DNA of 60,314 nucleotides, taken from positions 1 to 60,314 of the forward strand of contig CAJMMD010000014.1 in the NCBI GenBank assembly GCA_905214465.1, given 5' to 3'. Each line of letters opens with the position of its first letter. Position 1 is the first letter of the stretch. Of the stretch, positions 16,147-25,438 are shown in pieces. Origin of the DNA: an uncultured bacterium (lineage in GTDB: Bacteria > Actinomycetota > Coriobacteriia > Coriobacteriales > Coriobacteriaceae). The notes under the pieces were generated by a model that saw nothing but the letters and a program-made list of their open reading frames with translations, ran no database searches and had not been told where the DNA came from. The position numbers and the translations under genes were made by a program.

Positions 16147-16773
16147 CTAATGACTTTGTTGGGGGTCCACTATTTGCTGGAGGGTGAACTTGCATTGCAT
16201 TGGCTCGCCCTCTACTTGTGGCTCCGCCTCATCAAAATCGAAAATCATGATGGCGCAGTTGGGGAGTTTTGTTGGGAGCTCGAAGCCCTCTGGGGCTGCG
16301 GCCTTGATGAATTGGCGGCTGGCGCTTCCGTGGCTTACTGCTAGGAGGGTTTCGATGCCCTCAGCGCCCATGAGATTGGTGAGGGTGCCTACCATGCGCT
16401 CCTGCAGGGCATGACTTCCTTCTCCTCCAAAGGGGACCAAGTCCTCGCCTGGATCCCAGACGTCGGTGGGCAGGGCGTCGTGGGGGCCTTCTTCGAAGGT
16501 GCCGTAGCTGCGCTCAATGATGCCTTCGCAGGGCTCGACTTCTGCATCAAGGCCGAGGAGTTCGGTTGCGACGAGACTTGCCGTGTCCATGGCTCGGCCT
16601 AGGGGCGAAGAGACTACTTTGTCGGGGACAACGTCGTGGTCCTTGAGCCATGCGGCTGCCATTCCCACTTGCTTGCGGCCCAGGTCGGTCAACGGAGAAT
16701 CGCAGCGGCCCTGGACCAGCTTTTTGACGTTGAACTCAGTTTGACCGTGGCGGAGTAGATATAGACGCTTCAT
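16147..16773 (-). CDS. Histidine phosphatase (phosphoglycerate-mutase superfamily)
   Basis: A 208-residue cytosolic phosphatase. The phosphorylated His is residue 9 in YLLRHGQTEFN, with the supporting RCDSPLTDLGRKQ (about 23-35), Glu in IIERSYGTFEEG and the second His in VSHGSASRQF (about 155). It lacks the insert of cofactor-dependent glycolytic mutase, so a broad or unknown phosphomonoester substrate is likely. It is 39 bases downstream of the metal transporter and probably co-transcribed. Confidence 0.8.
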   Translation of the reverse strand: MKRLYLLRHGQTEFNVKKLVQGRCDSPLTDLGRKQVGMAAAWLKDHDVVPDKVVSSPLGRAMDTASLVATELLGLDAEVEPCEGIIERSYGTFEEGPHDALPTDVWDPGEDLVPFGGEGSHALQERMVGTLTNLMGAEGIETLLAVSHGSASRQFIKAAAPEGFELPTKLPNCAIMIFDFDEAEPQVEGEPMQCKFTLQQIVDPQQSH

Positions 16774-16812
16774 GCTCTCCCCTTCTGTATAACTTGCTCT
16801 ACCGGCGCAGCC

Positions 16813-17973
16813 CTACTCGTGGGTATGGCCTACGTAGTCTTCGTCGATCGTGATCTTGGCAATCGACTTGGGATATTCGGATTCGACACGTTTCGCCAAC
16901 GCGCGCTTTAGGTCCTCGGCGTTCATCGCCAAATCCGAGGGTCGCACGCAGTCAAAAATCACATTGGTGTGCGTGGGGCCCGGAACACAGCGCAGGTCGT
17001 GGATCGAGAGGCGGCTATCGATCTCTTGAGCCATAGCGTTGATGCGCAGATGCATGCTCGCCACTTTGGGGTCGTCGGTCACGATGGGGTCGTAATGGAG
17101 CGTGACGATCATACCGTCTTCGTTCCTAAACGACCGCTCGATGTTATCGAGCGTGTCGTGACTTTCCAGCGGGCTGGCCTCGGCTGCCATCTCGGCATGA
17201 GCGCTTGCGAACTTCCTGCCCGGGCCGTAGTCGTGAACCATCAGGTCGTGAACGCCCAAAACGCCGGGGTAGCTCATGATCTTGTCTCGAATGTGCTTGA
17301 CCAGCTTAGGATCAGGCGCCTGGCCCAAAAGCGGGCTCACTGTATCCTGGATGAGCTCAAAACCGCTCCAGCCAATATAGGCGCCAACGGCAAGGCCGAC
17401 CCATGCGTCAAGATTGATGTGCGTCACCTGCGAAACAATTGCGCACGCTAACACGGCGCCCGTGGCAAGGACATCGTTCTTGGAATCCTGCGCGGTCGCA
17501 TGCAACGTCTCGGACTCAATGCGGTCACCGAGCTTTTGGTTGAGGGCCGCCATCCACAGCTTTACGACCATCGAAAGCACTAAAACTGCCACCAGAGCAA
17601 GTGAGAACTCGACAGGTTCGGGGTTGACAATTCGCTCAACCGACGACTTCACCAGCTCAACGCCAATCAGCAGCACGAGCGCCGCCACGACCAGTCCCGA
17701 GAGATACTCGTAGCGACCGTGACCGTAAGGATGCTCGGGGTCGGCCGGCTTGCTCGCCAGCCTGAAGCCCAGCACGCTCACGATATTCGAGCTGGCATCG
17801 GACAGGTTGTTCATGGCATCCGCCACGATCGAAACCGATCCCGACAGCACGCCAATTGCACCCTTCGCAGCGCATAGTGCCACATTGGCGAGAATACACA
17901 CCACGCCCGTCAACGTGCCCACGCGCGCACGGTCGCCCTGCGCACGACGAACAATCCACTCGACCATCCTCAT
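16813..17973 (-). CDS. Cation diffusion facilitator (metal exporter)
   Basis: A 386-residue inner-membrane antiporter of the CDF family exporting divalent metal (Zn, Fe or Mn) for protons. Six membrane segments cover about 15-210. The metal-site helix reads SIVADAMNNLSDASSN (about 47-62), and a second HATAQDSKNDVLAT site lies near 157-170. The cytosolic ZT-dimer domain (about 212-290) is followed by about 95 extra residues, again ferredoxin-like, ending DEDYVGHTHE. The usual length is about 300. The metal is not predictable. Confidence 0.85.
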   Translation of the reverse strand: MRMVEWIVRRAQGDRARVGTLTGVVCILANVALCAAKGAIGVLSGSVSIVADAMNNLSDASSNIVSVLGFRLASKPADPEHPYGHGRYEYLSGLVVAALVLLIGVELVKSSVERIVNPEPVEFSLALVAVLVLSMVVKLWMAALNQKLGDRIESETLHATAQDSKNDVLATGAVLACAIVSQVTHINLDAWVGLAVGAYIGWSGFELIQDTVSPLLGQAPDPKLVKHIRDKIMSYPGVLGVHDLMVHDYGPGRKFASAHAEMAAEASPLESHDTLDNIERSFRNEDGMIVTLHYDPIVTDDPKVASMHLRINAMAQEIDSRLSIHDLRCVPGPTHTNVIFDCVRPSDLAMNAEDLKRALAKRVESEYPKSIAKITIDEDYVGHTHE

Positions 17974-18045
17974 CAGTCCCCACGGTACTACCTAATATCT
18001 ATTGCTCAAACGGATTGTAGTGTAGCCACTTTGTCCTCCAGATAC

Positions 18046-18078
18046 AAAAAGGCCGCAACCCACACGAGCCACGGCCTT
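18046..18078 (-). terminator. Terminator after the lone PTS IIC
   Basis: aaggccg (18049-18055) pairs with cggcctt (18072-18078), and the minus strand continues with TTTTTG. Confidence 0.75.
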
Positions 18079-18115
18079 GGAACATGACAAAGGAATCGTC
18101 CTTTGTCGCACAGGT

Positions 18116-19330
18116 TTATGCGCTTACTTCAGCAGCGCTCGCCACTGTTTCGGGCGAATCGGCTTCGTCTTCTGCCGCCCACCCCTTCGCCGGCACCACG
18201 CCAAAGCAGTAGCTCAGCGCCGCAGACACCGCAAATGCCACACCGCCGGCAACGCAGCACCACAGCAGGTTCGAGATGCCGCCCGTGGCAAAGCCAATGA
18301 CCATGAGGACATTTGTCATGCCGATGGTATAGGCCGTAACGTGGCCCACGGCTGCAACAAGGCCTCCGACGGCGCCGCCAATGGCCATGCACGTCAGGCA
18401 CCTGCCATATTTAAAGCCGCAACCGTACAGCGCCGGCTCGCTTACGCCGCCAAGAACACCCGAGATTGAATAGCCCAGCATGAGCGCCTTCGCGTCCTTA
18501 TCCACAACGCGGAGCGACGCGCCAAAGGGCATGCCCCAAACGGCGAACGTTGCCATCGTCGCGGCGATCAGGATGCACGAATCCGTTCCCACACTCATAA
18601 ACTGCGCATAGGCGAGCGATAGGACAACGTTGCTGACGCCCGCGATCTTTAGGAACTCCCAGCCCGCGGCAAGCCCCATGAGCGTGAGCAGCGACACGAT
18701 GCCACCGGAATTGCCAAGCATAAACATAAGCTGGCCCAACAGCATGCCCAGATAGCTGCCCGCCGGCGCCGTAATACACAGCGAAACCGGAACCATGACA
18801 AGCATGGTCGCAAACGGAACGAACGAAAACGCCACGGCCTTAGGGATAACGCGCCGAAAGAAACACTCCACTCGCCATAGCACGGGCACCGAGATGAGAA
18901 CCGGAATAACAGTCGTCGTGTAATCGTTGACCGGCGCGGGAAGCAGACCATACACGTAAGTCATCGATGCCCCCGTCGTCGATGCGGCATCGACGAGCTT
19001 AAGCAGATCGGGCGCAATCAATACGCCGCCCAACATCATGCCCAGCTGCTCCGAGCAACCGAGCTGGCGGGCGGCCGCCCAACCAAGATAAATGGGCAAA
19101 AAGTAGTAGCCGGCGTTATAGAGCCAACTGTAGAACAGGCGATAGATTTCGGAATCGGCAGACCACAGGCCCAGCATGCCTTCGCCCATAATGACGGCGA
19201 CGGTGCGGAATAAAGCCGCGCAGACAATAAACGGCAGCGCCGACATCATGCTTTTGGACAGATAGTCCACCACGGCCATGGCGTTTGATGAAGCCGTCGT
19301 TGTAAACGAGGTGTTAGAAACTTGTGGCAT
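18116..19330 (-). CDS. Stand-alone PTS EIIC, glucose/beta-glucoside superfamily
   Basis: A 404-residue polytopic permease domain. The GVSEPALYGCGFKYG motif (about 281-295) is the conserved substrate loop of BglF/sucrose/trehalose-type IIC. No IIB cysteine domain (CiG) or IIA domain is fused, and none is encoded nearby, so it must borrow partners or work differently. I start at the ATG at 19330, after gggaaagg; the longer upstream frame has no family similarity. It is 40 bases after accDA but has its own terminator. Confidence 0.75.
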   Translation of the reverse strand: MPQVSNTSFTTTASSNAMAVVDYLSKSMMSALPFIVCAALFRTVAVIMGEGMLGLWSADSEIYRLFYSWLYNAGYYFLPIYLGWAAARQLGCSEQLGMMLGGVLIAPDLLKLVDAASTTGASMTYVYGLLPAPVNDYTTTVIPVLISVPVLWRVECFFRRVIPKAVAFSFVPFATMLVMVPVSLCITAPAGSYLGMLLGQLMFMLGNSGGIVSLLTLMGLAAGWEFLKIAGVSNVVLSLAYAQFMSVGTDSCILIAATMATFAVWGMPFGASLRVVDKDAKALMLGYSISGVLGGVSEPALYGCGFKYGRCLTCMAIGGAVGGLVAAVGHVTAYTIGMTNVLMVIGFATGGISNLLWCCVAGGVAFAVSAALSYCFGVVPAKGWAAEDEADSPETVASAAEVSA

Positions 19331-19346
19331 GGAACGCCTTTCCCAA

Positions 19347-19375
19347 TGTGACATGCGGACTGTCCCTTTGTCACA
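19347..19375. repeat. TGTGACA hairpin at accDA 3' end
   Basis: tgtgaca at 19347 pairs with tgtcaca ending at 19375, with aaagggacagtccg on the minus strand between. It includes the accDA stop codon, so it could terminate or stabilise the fab transcript. I saw only one copy in this window. Confidence 0.4.
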
Positions 19376-21095
19376 TCGTGCGGTACTGACCGGTTGCGCG
19401 GTACTTTTCGTAGCGGAGGTTCGTGAGGGTCGCGTCGTCGAGCTGCTCAAGCGTATCGAAGGCATCAAATGCCGAGGATATGACGGCACCGGCGATCTCC
19501 TCATGCGACAGGCCCCTATCGTCAACAATGCCATCGATGATGCCGAGTGCCAACAGATCGGGGGCCGTGAGCTTCAGCGCCTCGGCGGCCTCATCCGCGC
19601 GCTCGGTATCCTTCCACAGGATCGATGCACAGGCCTCGGGGCTCACGACCGAATAGGCCGAACTCGAGAGCATCAGGATGCGGTCGGCCACGGACAGCGC
19701 CAGCGCGCCACCAGAGCCGCCCTCGCCTGTCACCACCGAGACAATCGGCGTCTTAAGGCCGCTCATCTCCATAAGATTCTGGGCAATCGCCTCGCCCTGG
19801 CCGCGCTCCTCGGCACCGATGCCGCAAAACGCGCCCGAAGTATCGACCAGGCACAGAACCGGTCGACCAAACTTTTCGGCCTGGCGCATCAGGCGACGCG
19901 CTTTGCGGTAGCCCTCGGGATGCGCCATGCCAAAGTTGCGGCGCATGCGCTCTTTGGTCGTGGTGCCGCGCTCGATGGCGATAACCGTCACGGGACGTCC
20001 GTCTTTCCAGCCAATGCCACCCACCACGGCGGCGTCGTCACCAAAGTAGCGGTCGCCGTGCAGCTCTACAAATCCGTCGAGACCCAACGAGATCATCTCG
20101 CCTGCCGTGGCGCGGTTCGCCGAGCGAGTCTGTTTGACGATTTCGAGCGCGCTTTTTGGTGCGGCCGAGCGCTTAAACAAGTGTCCCAGCTTTTTGCCGC
20201 GACGACCCGTATGCACGATCTCATGCGGTGCCCCCAGGCCGGGCGCGTGCCCTTCGTGCAGCGCCAGCAGCTCGCCTACCGTGAGCGCAATCTCACCACG
20301 CGGAACAACGGCATCGCAAAAGCCGTGCTCCAGCAAAAACTCGGAGCGCTGGAATCCCTTGGGCAGGCGCTTGTGCATGTTCTGCTCGATCACGCGCGGG
20401 CCGGCAAATGCCGTCAGGGCATCGGGCTCGGCCAGGATAATGTCGCCCTCCATGGCAAAACTCGCGGTTACACCTCCGGTCGTGGGGTCGGTGAGCACCG
20501 TGATATACAGGCCACCCGCCTCGCTGTGGCGCCTAACCGCCGCAGAAATCTTAGCCATCTGCATAAGCGAGGTCACGCCCTCTTGCATGCGCGCACCGCC
20601 CGAAACGGTAAAGCCGACGACTGGCAATCCCAGCTCGGTCGCGCGCTCAAAGACGCGACAGATCTTTTCGCCCACCACGGAACCCATCGAGCCCATCATA
20701 AAGTTGGCATCCATTAAGAAGAGCGCGGTATCGCAGCCGCAGATTTTGCCCCTGCCGCACACAACGGCATCGCGCTCGCCCGAACGTTCGCCCGCGCTCT
20801 TAAGCTTGTCGGCATAACCGGGAAACGAAAGGAAGTCCTCCGACGCCAGATTGGCATCCCATTCCTCAAACGTGCCCTCGTCGACTGTCATGAGCATGCG
20901 CGCGCGACCGCTCACGCGAAAATGCTTGCCGCAACGGGGGCACACCTCGAGGTTGTCGTGCAGGCGTGCCTCATCGATCACACGGCGGCACTCCGGGCAC
21001 TTGATAAACGCGTGGCGCGCGGGGAACTCGGCGCACGACTCGGTTATCGGCCCCTCAAGGACGTTGACCGTCTTCGCTTTTCTATTCATCAGCAT
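19371..21095 (-). CDS. accDA: Acetyl-CoA carboxylase carboxyltransferase, fused beta-alpha
   Basis: A 574-residue single chain carrying both carboxyltransferase subunits, which move CO2 from biotinyl-AccB to acetyl-CoA. The AccD half (1-290) begins with a zinc ribbon CPECRRVIDE ... CPRCGKHF (33-57) and has GGARMQEG. The AccA half (300-574) has DRYFGDDAAVVGGIG and GEGGSGGALAL. Most bacteria encode two proteins. It overlaps the accC stop by 14 bases and is last in the fatty-acid operon. Confidence 0.93.
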   Translation of the reverse strand: MLMNRKAKTVNVLEGPITESCAEFPARHAFIKCPECRRVIDEARLHDNLEVCPRCGKHFRVSGRARMLMTVDEGTFEEWDANLASEDFLSFPGYADKLKSAGERSGERDAVVCGRGKICGCDTALFLMDANFMMGSMGSVVGEKICRVFERATELGLPVVGFTVSGGARMQEGVTSLMQMAKISAAVRRHSEAGGLYITVLTDPTTGGVTASFAMEGDIILAEPDALTAFAGPRVIEQNMHKRLPKGFQRSEFLLEHGFCDAVVPRGEIALTVGELLALHEGHAPGLGAPHEIVHTGRRGKKLGHLFKRSAAPKSALEIVKQTRSANRATAGEMISLGLDGFVELHGDRYFGDDAAVVGGIGWKDGRPVTVIAIERGTTTKERMRRNFGMAHPEGYRKARRLMRQAEKFGRPVLCLVDTSGAFCGIGAEERGQGEAIAQNLMEMSGLKTPIVSVVTGEGGSGGALALSVADRILMLSSSAYSVVSPEACASILWKDTERADEAAEALKLTAPDLLALGIIDGIVDDRGLSHEEIAGAVISSAFDAFDTLEQLDDATLTNLRYEKYRATGQYRTM

Positions 21096-22425
21096 AGAGA
21101 TGCCCCATCAGATCGGTGTGATACATGCCCGACAAGAACTCGTCGTTTGCCAGCACGTCGAGCTGAAGCTCGCTGTTTTCGCTCACGCCCTCAATCACGA
21201 GCTCGCCCAGGGCCGAGCGCATCTTACGAATGGCACCGTCGCGCGTGGGCGCACACACGATGAGCTTGCCGAGCATGGAGTCGTAGTACGGCGGAACTTT
21301 TGCACCGGTAAACATGGCCGAATCCCAGCGCACACGCGGACCACCCGGTACACGCAACGCGGTGACCGTTCCGCATGACGGCAGGAAGTCCGGCGTTTCG
21401 GCATTGATGCGGCACTCCATGGCATGATTGCGGACTGGCATGTCCTCCTGCTCAAAGGGCAGAGGCTGGCCGGCAGCCACGCGCAGCTGCCACTTAACCA
21501 GGTCGGTATCGGTCACAAACTCCGTAACCGGATGCTCAACCTGCAAGCGCGTGTTCATTTCCATAAAGTAGAAATTACCGTCATCTGAGTACAAAAACTC
21601 AATGGTACCGGCGCCCTCATAGCCAACGGCACGAGCCAGGTCGCGCGCGGCCTTGTGCATGCGCGCGCGAATATCATCGCGTCCGTCGAGGCACGGCGCG
21701 GGGCTCTCCTCGATCAGCTTTTGGTTGCGGCGCTGCACCGAGCACTCGCGCTCGCCGAGCGAAAACACATGGCCCTGCTTATCGGCCATAATCTGCACCT
21801 CAACGTGGTGGGCCGGCGCGACGAACTTCTCCATGTAGCACTCGCCGTCGCCAAAAACGGCCTCGCCCTCGGCACGCGCCTCGATGAACGCCTTTGCCGC
21901 GTCTTCCACGCACTCGACCTTGCGAATGCCGCGACCGCCGCCACCTGCACGCGCCTTGATGAGCACGGGGCAGCCAATGCGCTCGGCCTCGGCCGTCGCC
22001 TCCTCGGGACTTTTGAGCAAATCGCAGCCCGGCACGATGGGTACGCCCGCCGCGGCAGCCGTTCGGCGTGCGGCATCCTTGTCGCCCATGCTGTCGATGA
22101 CCTCGGCCGAGGGACCGACAAACGCTAGACCATACTTGTCGCAGTCGCGCACGAAGCTCGCCTTCTCGGAAAAGAAACCGTAGCCAGGATGGATCGCCTT
22201 TGCCCCCGACTTCACGGCACAGGTGAGCACGGCATCGTCGTTGAGGTAGCTCTCGGCAAGACGCGGGCCGCCGATGCAATACGCCTCGTCGGCAAGCTGC
22301 ACGTGCAGCGCGTCCGCATCGGCCGTGGAATAAACGGCGACGGTCTTGATGCCCATATCGCGGCACGCGCGGATAACACGGACCGCGACTTCGCCGCGGT
22401 TGGCGATGAGCACTTTGTCGAACAT
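21082..22425 (-). CDS. accC: Biotin carboxylase
   Basis: A 447-residue subunit that carboxylates biotin on AccB using ATP and bicarbonate. It starts MFDKVLIANRGEVAVRVIRA at 22425; the longer upstream reading is not conserved. The ATP-grasp loop KARAGGGGRGIRKV (about 160-173) and MNTRLQVEHPVTEFVTDTD (about 286-304) are intact. It is 10 bases after fabZ. Confidence 0.95.
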   Translation of the reverse strand: MFDKVLIANRGEVAVRVIRACRDMGIKTVAVYSTADADALHVQLADEAYCIGGPRLAESYLNDDAVLTCAVKSGAKAIHPGYGFFSEKASFVRDCDKYGLAFVGPSAEVIDSMGDKDAARRTAAAAGVPIVPGCDLLKSPEEATAEAERIGCPVLIKARAGGGGRGIRKVECVEDAAKAFIEARAEGEAVFGDGECYMEKFVAPAHHVEVQIMADKQGHVFSLGERECSVQRRNQKLIEESPAPCLDGRDDIRARMHKAARDLARAVGYEGAGTIEFLYSDDGNFYFMEMNTRLQVEHPVTEFVTDTDLVKWQLRVAAGQPLPFEQEDMPVRNHAMECRINAETPDFLPSCGTVTALRVPGGPRVRWDSAMFTGAKVPPYYDSMLGKLIVCAPTRDGAIRKMRSALGELVIEGVSENSELQLDVLANDEFLSGMYHTDLMGHLYADE

Positions 22426-22435
22426 GAAGCCTTCC

Positions 22436-22864
22436 TTAACTTTCGTGCATGAGTGCAAAAGACATATCGGCGCGGCAGCAAACCTCACCGTTGACGCTCG
22501 CGGTACCCGTCGCAAAGCGGAACGGCCCGCGCGCACGCGTGATGGTGCACACCAGATCAACCGTGTCGCCCGGGCGCACCGGACGCTTAAAGCGCACCTT
22601 ATCGAGGCTCGTATAGAACGGCGTCGCGCCGCGCGCCTCCTCGTCGCCCATCAGCAGCACGCAACAGTTTTGGGCGAGCATCTCGCACTGAATCACGCCG
22701 GGGACTACCGGGTTTCCCGGAAAATGCCCCTGCAAAAAGTACTCGTCGCCCGTAATCGTGATCTTGCCGTGGGCCTCGTCGCCCACCAGCTCGGCCTCGT
22801 CGAGCAAAAGCATCGGTTCGCGATGCGGCAACAGCTTCTTGAGCTCTTCTTTGTTCATGGACAT
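22436..22864 (-). CDS. fabZ: 3-hydroxyacyl-ACP dehydratase
   Basis: A hot-dog-fold dehydratase of about 142 residues that removes water from 3-hydroxyacyl-ACP. The catalytic His is in QGHFPGNPVVPGVIQCEMLAQ, with Glu about 14 residues later. The opening LLPHREPMLLLDE is typical. The start is uncertain among GTG 22867, ATG 22864 and ATG 22858, all within the accB stop region; coupling to accB is likely. Confidence 0.94.
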   Translation of the reverse strand: MSMNKEELKKLLPHREPMLLLDEAELVGDEAHGKITITGDEYFLQGHFPGNPVVPGVIQCEMLAQNCCVLLMGDEEARGATPFYTSLDKVRFKRPVRPGDTVDLVCTITRARGPFRFATGTASVNGEVCCRADMSFALMHES

Positions 22865-22867
22865 CAC

Positions 22868-23344
22868 CTATCCGATCCTCATAAGGCAACTGCCGAACTC
22901 CACGAGGTCGCCGTCGGCCACGCAGATCTCGAGCACCTCGCCGTCTGCCTCGGCCGTCACCTCGTTGAGAACCTTCATGGCCTCGATGATGCAGAGGGTC
23001 TCACCGGCCTTGACCTTGGAGCCCACGTGCACAAACGGCTCGTCGCCCGGCGCCGGGGCAGCATAGAAAACGCCGACCATGGGAGCGGTCACCTCGGTGC
23101 CCTTGGGCTCCGGTGCGGCGGCAGGTGCCTGCGCGGCGGGCTCCGGTGCGGCGGCAGGCATGGCGACAGGAGCCACCGCCGGAGCAGTCACGGCACCCGG
23201 CATAGGCATGGGCACGGCAACCGGCTGCGCGGCGCTCGCGCGCTCGAGTTCGACCGCGGTGCCATCGGGCTCCTCAACGCGTACGCGCGTGAGGCCGCGG
23301 TCCTCCATAACATCGGCTATCTCGGCAAGTCTTTTGGAATCCAT
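22868..23344 (-). CDS. accB: Biotin carboxyl carrier protein
   Basis: A 158-residue carrier. The biotinylated Lys is about 124 in IIEAMKVLNEV. A flexible Ala/Pro-rich linker spans about 40-82 between a small N-terminal domain and the C-terminal lipoyl-like domain. It would be modified by the BirA encoded divergently at the head of the cluster, and serves AccC and AccDA encoded just downstream. Confidence 0.95.
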   Translation of the reverse strand: MDSKRLAEIADVMEDRGLTRVRVEEPDGTAVELERASAAQPVAVPMPMPGAVTAPAVAPVAMPAAAPEPAAQAPAAAPEPKGTEVTAPMVGVFYAAPAPGDEPFVHVGSKVKAGETLCIIEAMKVLNEVTAEADGEVLEICVADGDLVEFGSCLMRIG

Positions 23345-23347
23345 GCT

Positions 23348-24598
23348 CTAGCTCCTCGTATATCTACGCAGCGCGATGGCGGCGTTGTGCCCGCCAAAGC
23401 CCAGGTTTGTCGAAAGCGCCCAGGTAAGGTCGGCGCGAACCGCGCGATTGGGCGTGTAGTCAAGATCGCAGGCGGGATCGGGCGTGTGGTAGTTAATGGT
23501 CGGCGGCACCACGCCCTGCTCGAGCGCCATGGCGCAGGCCATGACCTCGATGGCACCCGTGGCACCGATCATGTGGCCGGTCATCGACTTAGTCGACGAG
23601 ACGTGCGCGGCGCGTGCCGCGTCCTCGCCGAGCGCACGCTTTATGCCCGCCGTCTCGGACGAATCGTTGAGCTTGGTCGAGGTGCCGTGAGCGTTGATGT
23701 AGAGGCCCTCGGAAGGCTTAACGTCGCCCTCGGCCACCGCCAGCGATATCGCACGGGCAATGCCGGCAGCCTCGGGATCGGGGCTCGTGATGTGATAGGC
23801 ATCATCGGTGTTGCCGTAGCCCACGACCTCGGCGTAAATGTGCGCACCGCGCGCCTGCGCATGTTCCATGCTCTCGAGCACGAGCACGCAGGCGCCCTCG
23901 CCCATCACAAAGCCGTCGCGGTCTGCATCGAACGGACGGCAGGCCGTCGCGGGATCGGGGTTGGTGGTCAATGCGCGGCAGGACGTAAAGCCCGCAACGG
24001 CATCGGGGATAATTGCGGCTTCGGCGCCGCCCGCGAGGATCGCGTCGGCATAGCCGTGCTTGATGGCGCGGAACGCCTCACCCACCGCATGGGCAGAAGT
24101 CGCGCAGGCAGTCACGACGGGTAGGGTCGGGCCCTTTGCCTTATGGCGAATCGCGATGTTGCCCGAAGCCATGTTGGGGATCATCATCGCAATCATATAG
24201 GGTGATGCACGGCGAGGCCCTCGATCGGCAATCGTGTGGACGTTGTCGACGAGTGTCTGCATGCCGCCCACGCCTGAACCCACGTAGACGCCCAGGCGCT
24301 CGCGATCGATGGCATCTTCGACATCAAGGCCCGCATCGTGCATGGCCTCGTCCGACGCCGCCAGTGCAAACTGAACGCAGGGGTCGAGGTGCTTGGCATC
24401 GTGCTTACCAAAGTACTCGTTGCCGTCAAAGCCCTTGACCTCGGCCGCCACCTTGACGGCAAACGCATCGGTATCGAAGTGCGTGATCGGGCCGATGCCG
24501 CACGTGCCGGCACACATTGCCGCCCAGGTGGCAAGCGCGGTGTTGCCGAGCGGCGATACGGCACCTATGCCGGTGATTGCAACTCTCTGTTCCATCAT
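23348..24598 (-). CDS. fabF: 3-oxoacyl-ACP synthase II
   Basis: A 416-residue elongating condensing enzyme. The Cys-His-His triad is visible: VTACATSAHAVGEA (Cys), INAHGTSTKLND (His) and TKSMTGHMIGATG (His). I choose ATG 24598 because gaggag lies just upstream; an ATG at 24613 would put that site inside the gene. It sits 3 bases before accB. Confidence 0.94.
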   Translation of the reverse strand: MMEQRVAITGIGAVSPLGNTALATWAAMCAGTCGIGPITHFDTDAFAVKVAAEVKGFDGNEYFGKHDAKHLDPCVQFALAASDEAMHDAGLDVEDAIDRERLGVYVGSGVGGMQTLVDNVHTIADRGPRRASPYMIAMMIPNMASGNIAIRHKAKGPTLPVVTACATSAHAVGEAFRAIKHGYADAILAGGAEAAIIPDAVAGFTSCRALTTNPDPATACRPFDADRDGFVMGEGACVLVLESMEHAQARGAHIYAEVVGYGNTDDAYHITSPDPEAAGIARAISLAVAEGDVKPSEGLYINAHGTSTKLNDSSETAGIKRALGEDAARAAHVSSTKSMTGHMIGATGAIEVMACAMALEQGVVPPTINYHTPDPACDLDYTPNRAVRADLTWALSTNLGFGGHNAAIALRRYTRS

Positions 24599-24634
24599 GG
24601 TCTCCTCATCCAAGCCGTTCTTCGGCCCTGGTTT

Positions 24635-25408
24635 CTACATCGCCATTCCGCCGTCGACGCGCACGACCTCGCCCGTAATGTAGGCCGCCGCATCGCTCGC
24701 CAGAAAGCGCACCACGCCGGCCACTTCCTCGGGGCGCGCCATGCGCTTCAGGGGAATCTGCTCCTCGGTTGCCGCACGCACCTTCTCCGAAAGCTTTGCC
24801 GTCATATCAGTCTCGACAAACCCGGGGGCGACCGCGTTCACTCGTACGCCGCGGGGCGCAAGCTCGCGCGCCACCGCCTTGGTAAGCCCTATCACGCCCG
24901 CCTTGGAGGCAGCATAGTTGGCCTGCCCGGCATTGCCCATCAGGCCCACAACCGAGCTCATGTTGATGACGCAACCGCCGCGCTGGCGCATAAAGGTCTT
25001 GGTGAGCGCGCGCGTCGTATTGAACGTGCCCTTGAGATTGACATCGAGCACGCGGTCGAAGGCATCGTCGCCCATACGCATGAGCAGGCCGTCGCGCGTG
25101 ATGCCGGCGTTGTTGACGAGCGCCCAAATGGAGCCAAAGTCGTTGAGGACCGTCTCCACGCACGTGTTGACGGCGGCGGAATCGGCCACGTCACATTGAT
25201 ATGCGCGCGCCGTGGCGCCAGCCGCCTCGCAGGCCTCGCACGCCTCGCGCGCCGCATCGACGCTGCCGGCATAGATGACGGCGATATCAAAGCCGTCCTC
25301 CGCCAGGCCCACGGCACAAGCGCGACCGATGCCGCGTGAGCCGCCCGTGACCATCGCCACGCGGCGCGATCCGTCGCGCTCGAGCGCGCCGTTGTTCAAG
25401 TTGCCCAT
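24635..25408 (-). CDS. fabG: 3-oxoacyl-ACP reductase
   Basis: A 257-residue SDR reductase using NADPH. TGGSRGIGRA (about 21-30) is the cofactor loop, NNAG follows near 97-100, and the catalytic YAASK is near residue 165. The C-terminus ITGEVVRVDGGMAM is typical. It carries a 14-residue N-terminal extension before the Rossmann fold. Confidence 0.94.
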   Translation of the reverse strand: MGNLNNGALERDGSRRVAMVTGGSRGIGRACAVGLAEDGFDIAVIYAGSVDAAREACEACEAAGATARAYQCDVADSAAVNTCVETVLNDFGSIWALVNNAGITRDGLLMRMGDDAFDRVLDVNLKGTFNTTRALTKTFMRQRGGCVINMSSVVGLMGNAGQANYAASKAGVIGLTKAVARELAPRGVRVNAVAPGFVETDMTAKLSEKVRAATEEQIPLKRMARPEEVAGVVRFLASDAAAYITGEVVRVDGGMAM

Positions 25409-25438
25409 GTCATTCCTTTCGGGTTACAGCCCTGTGAA

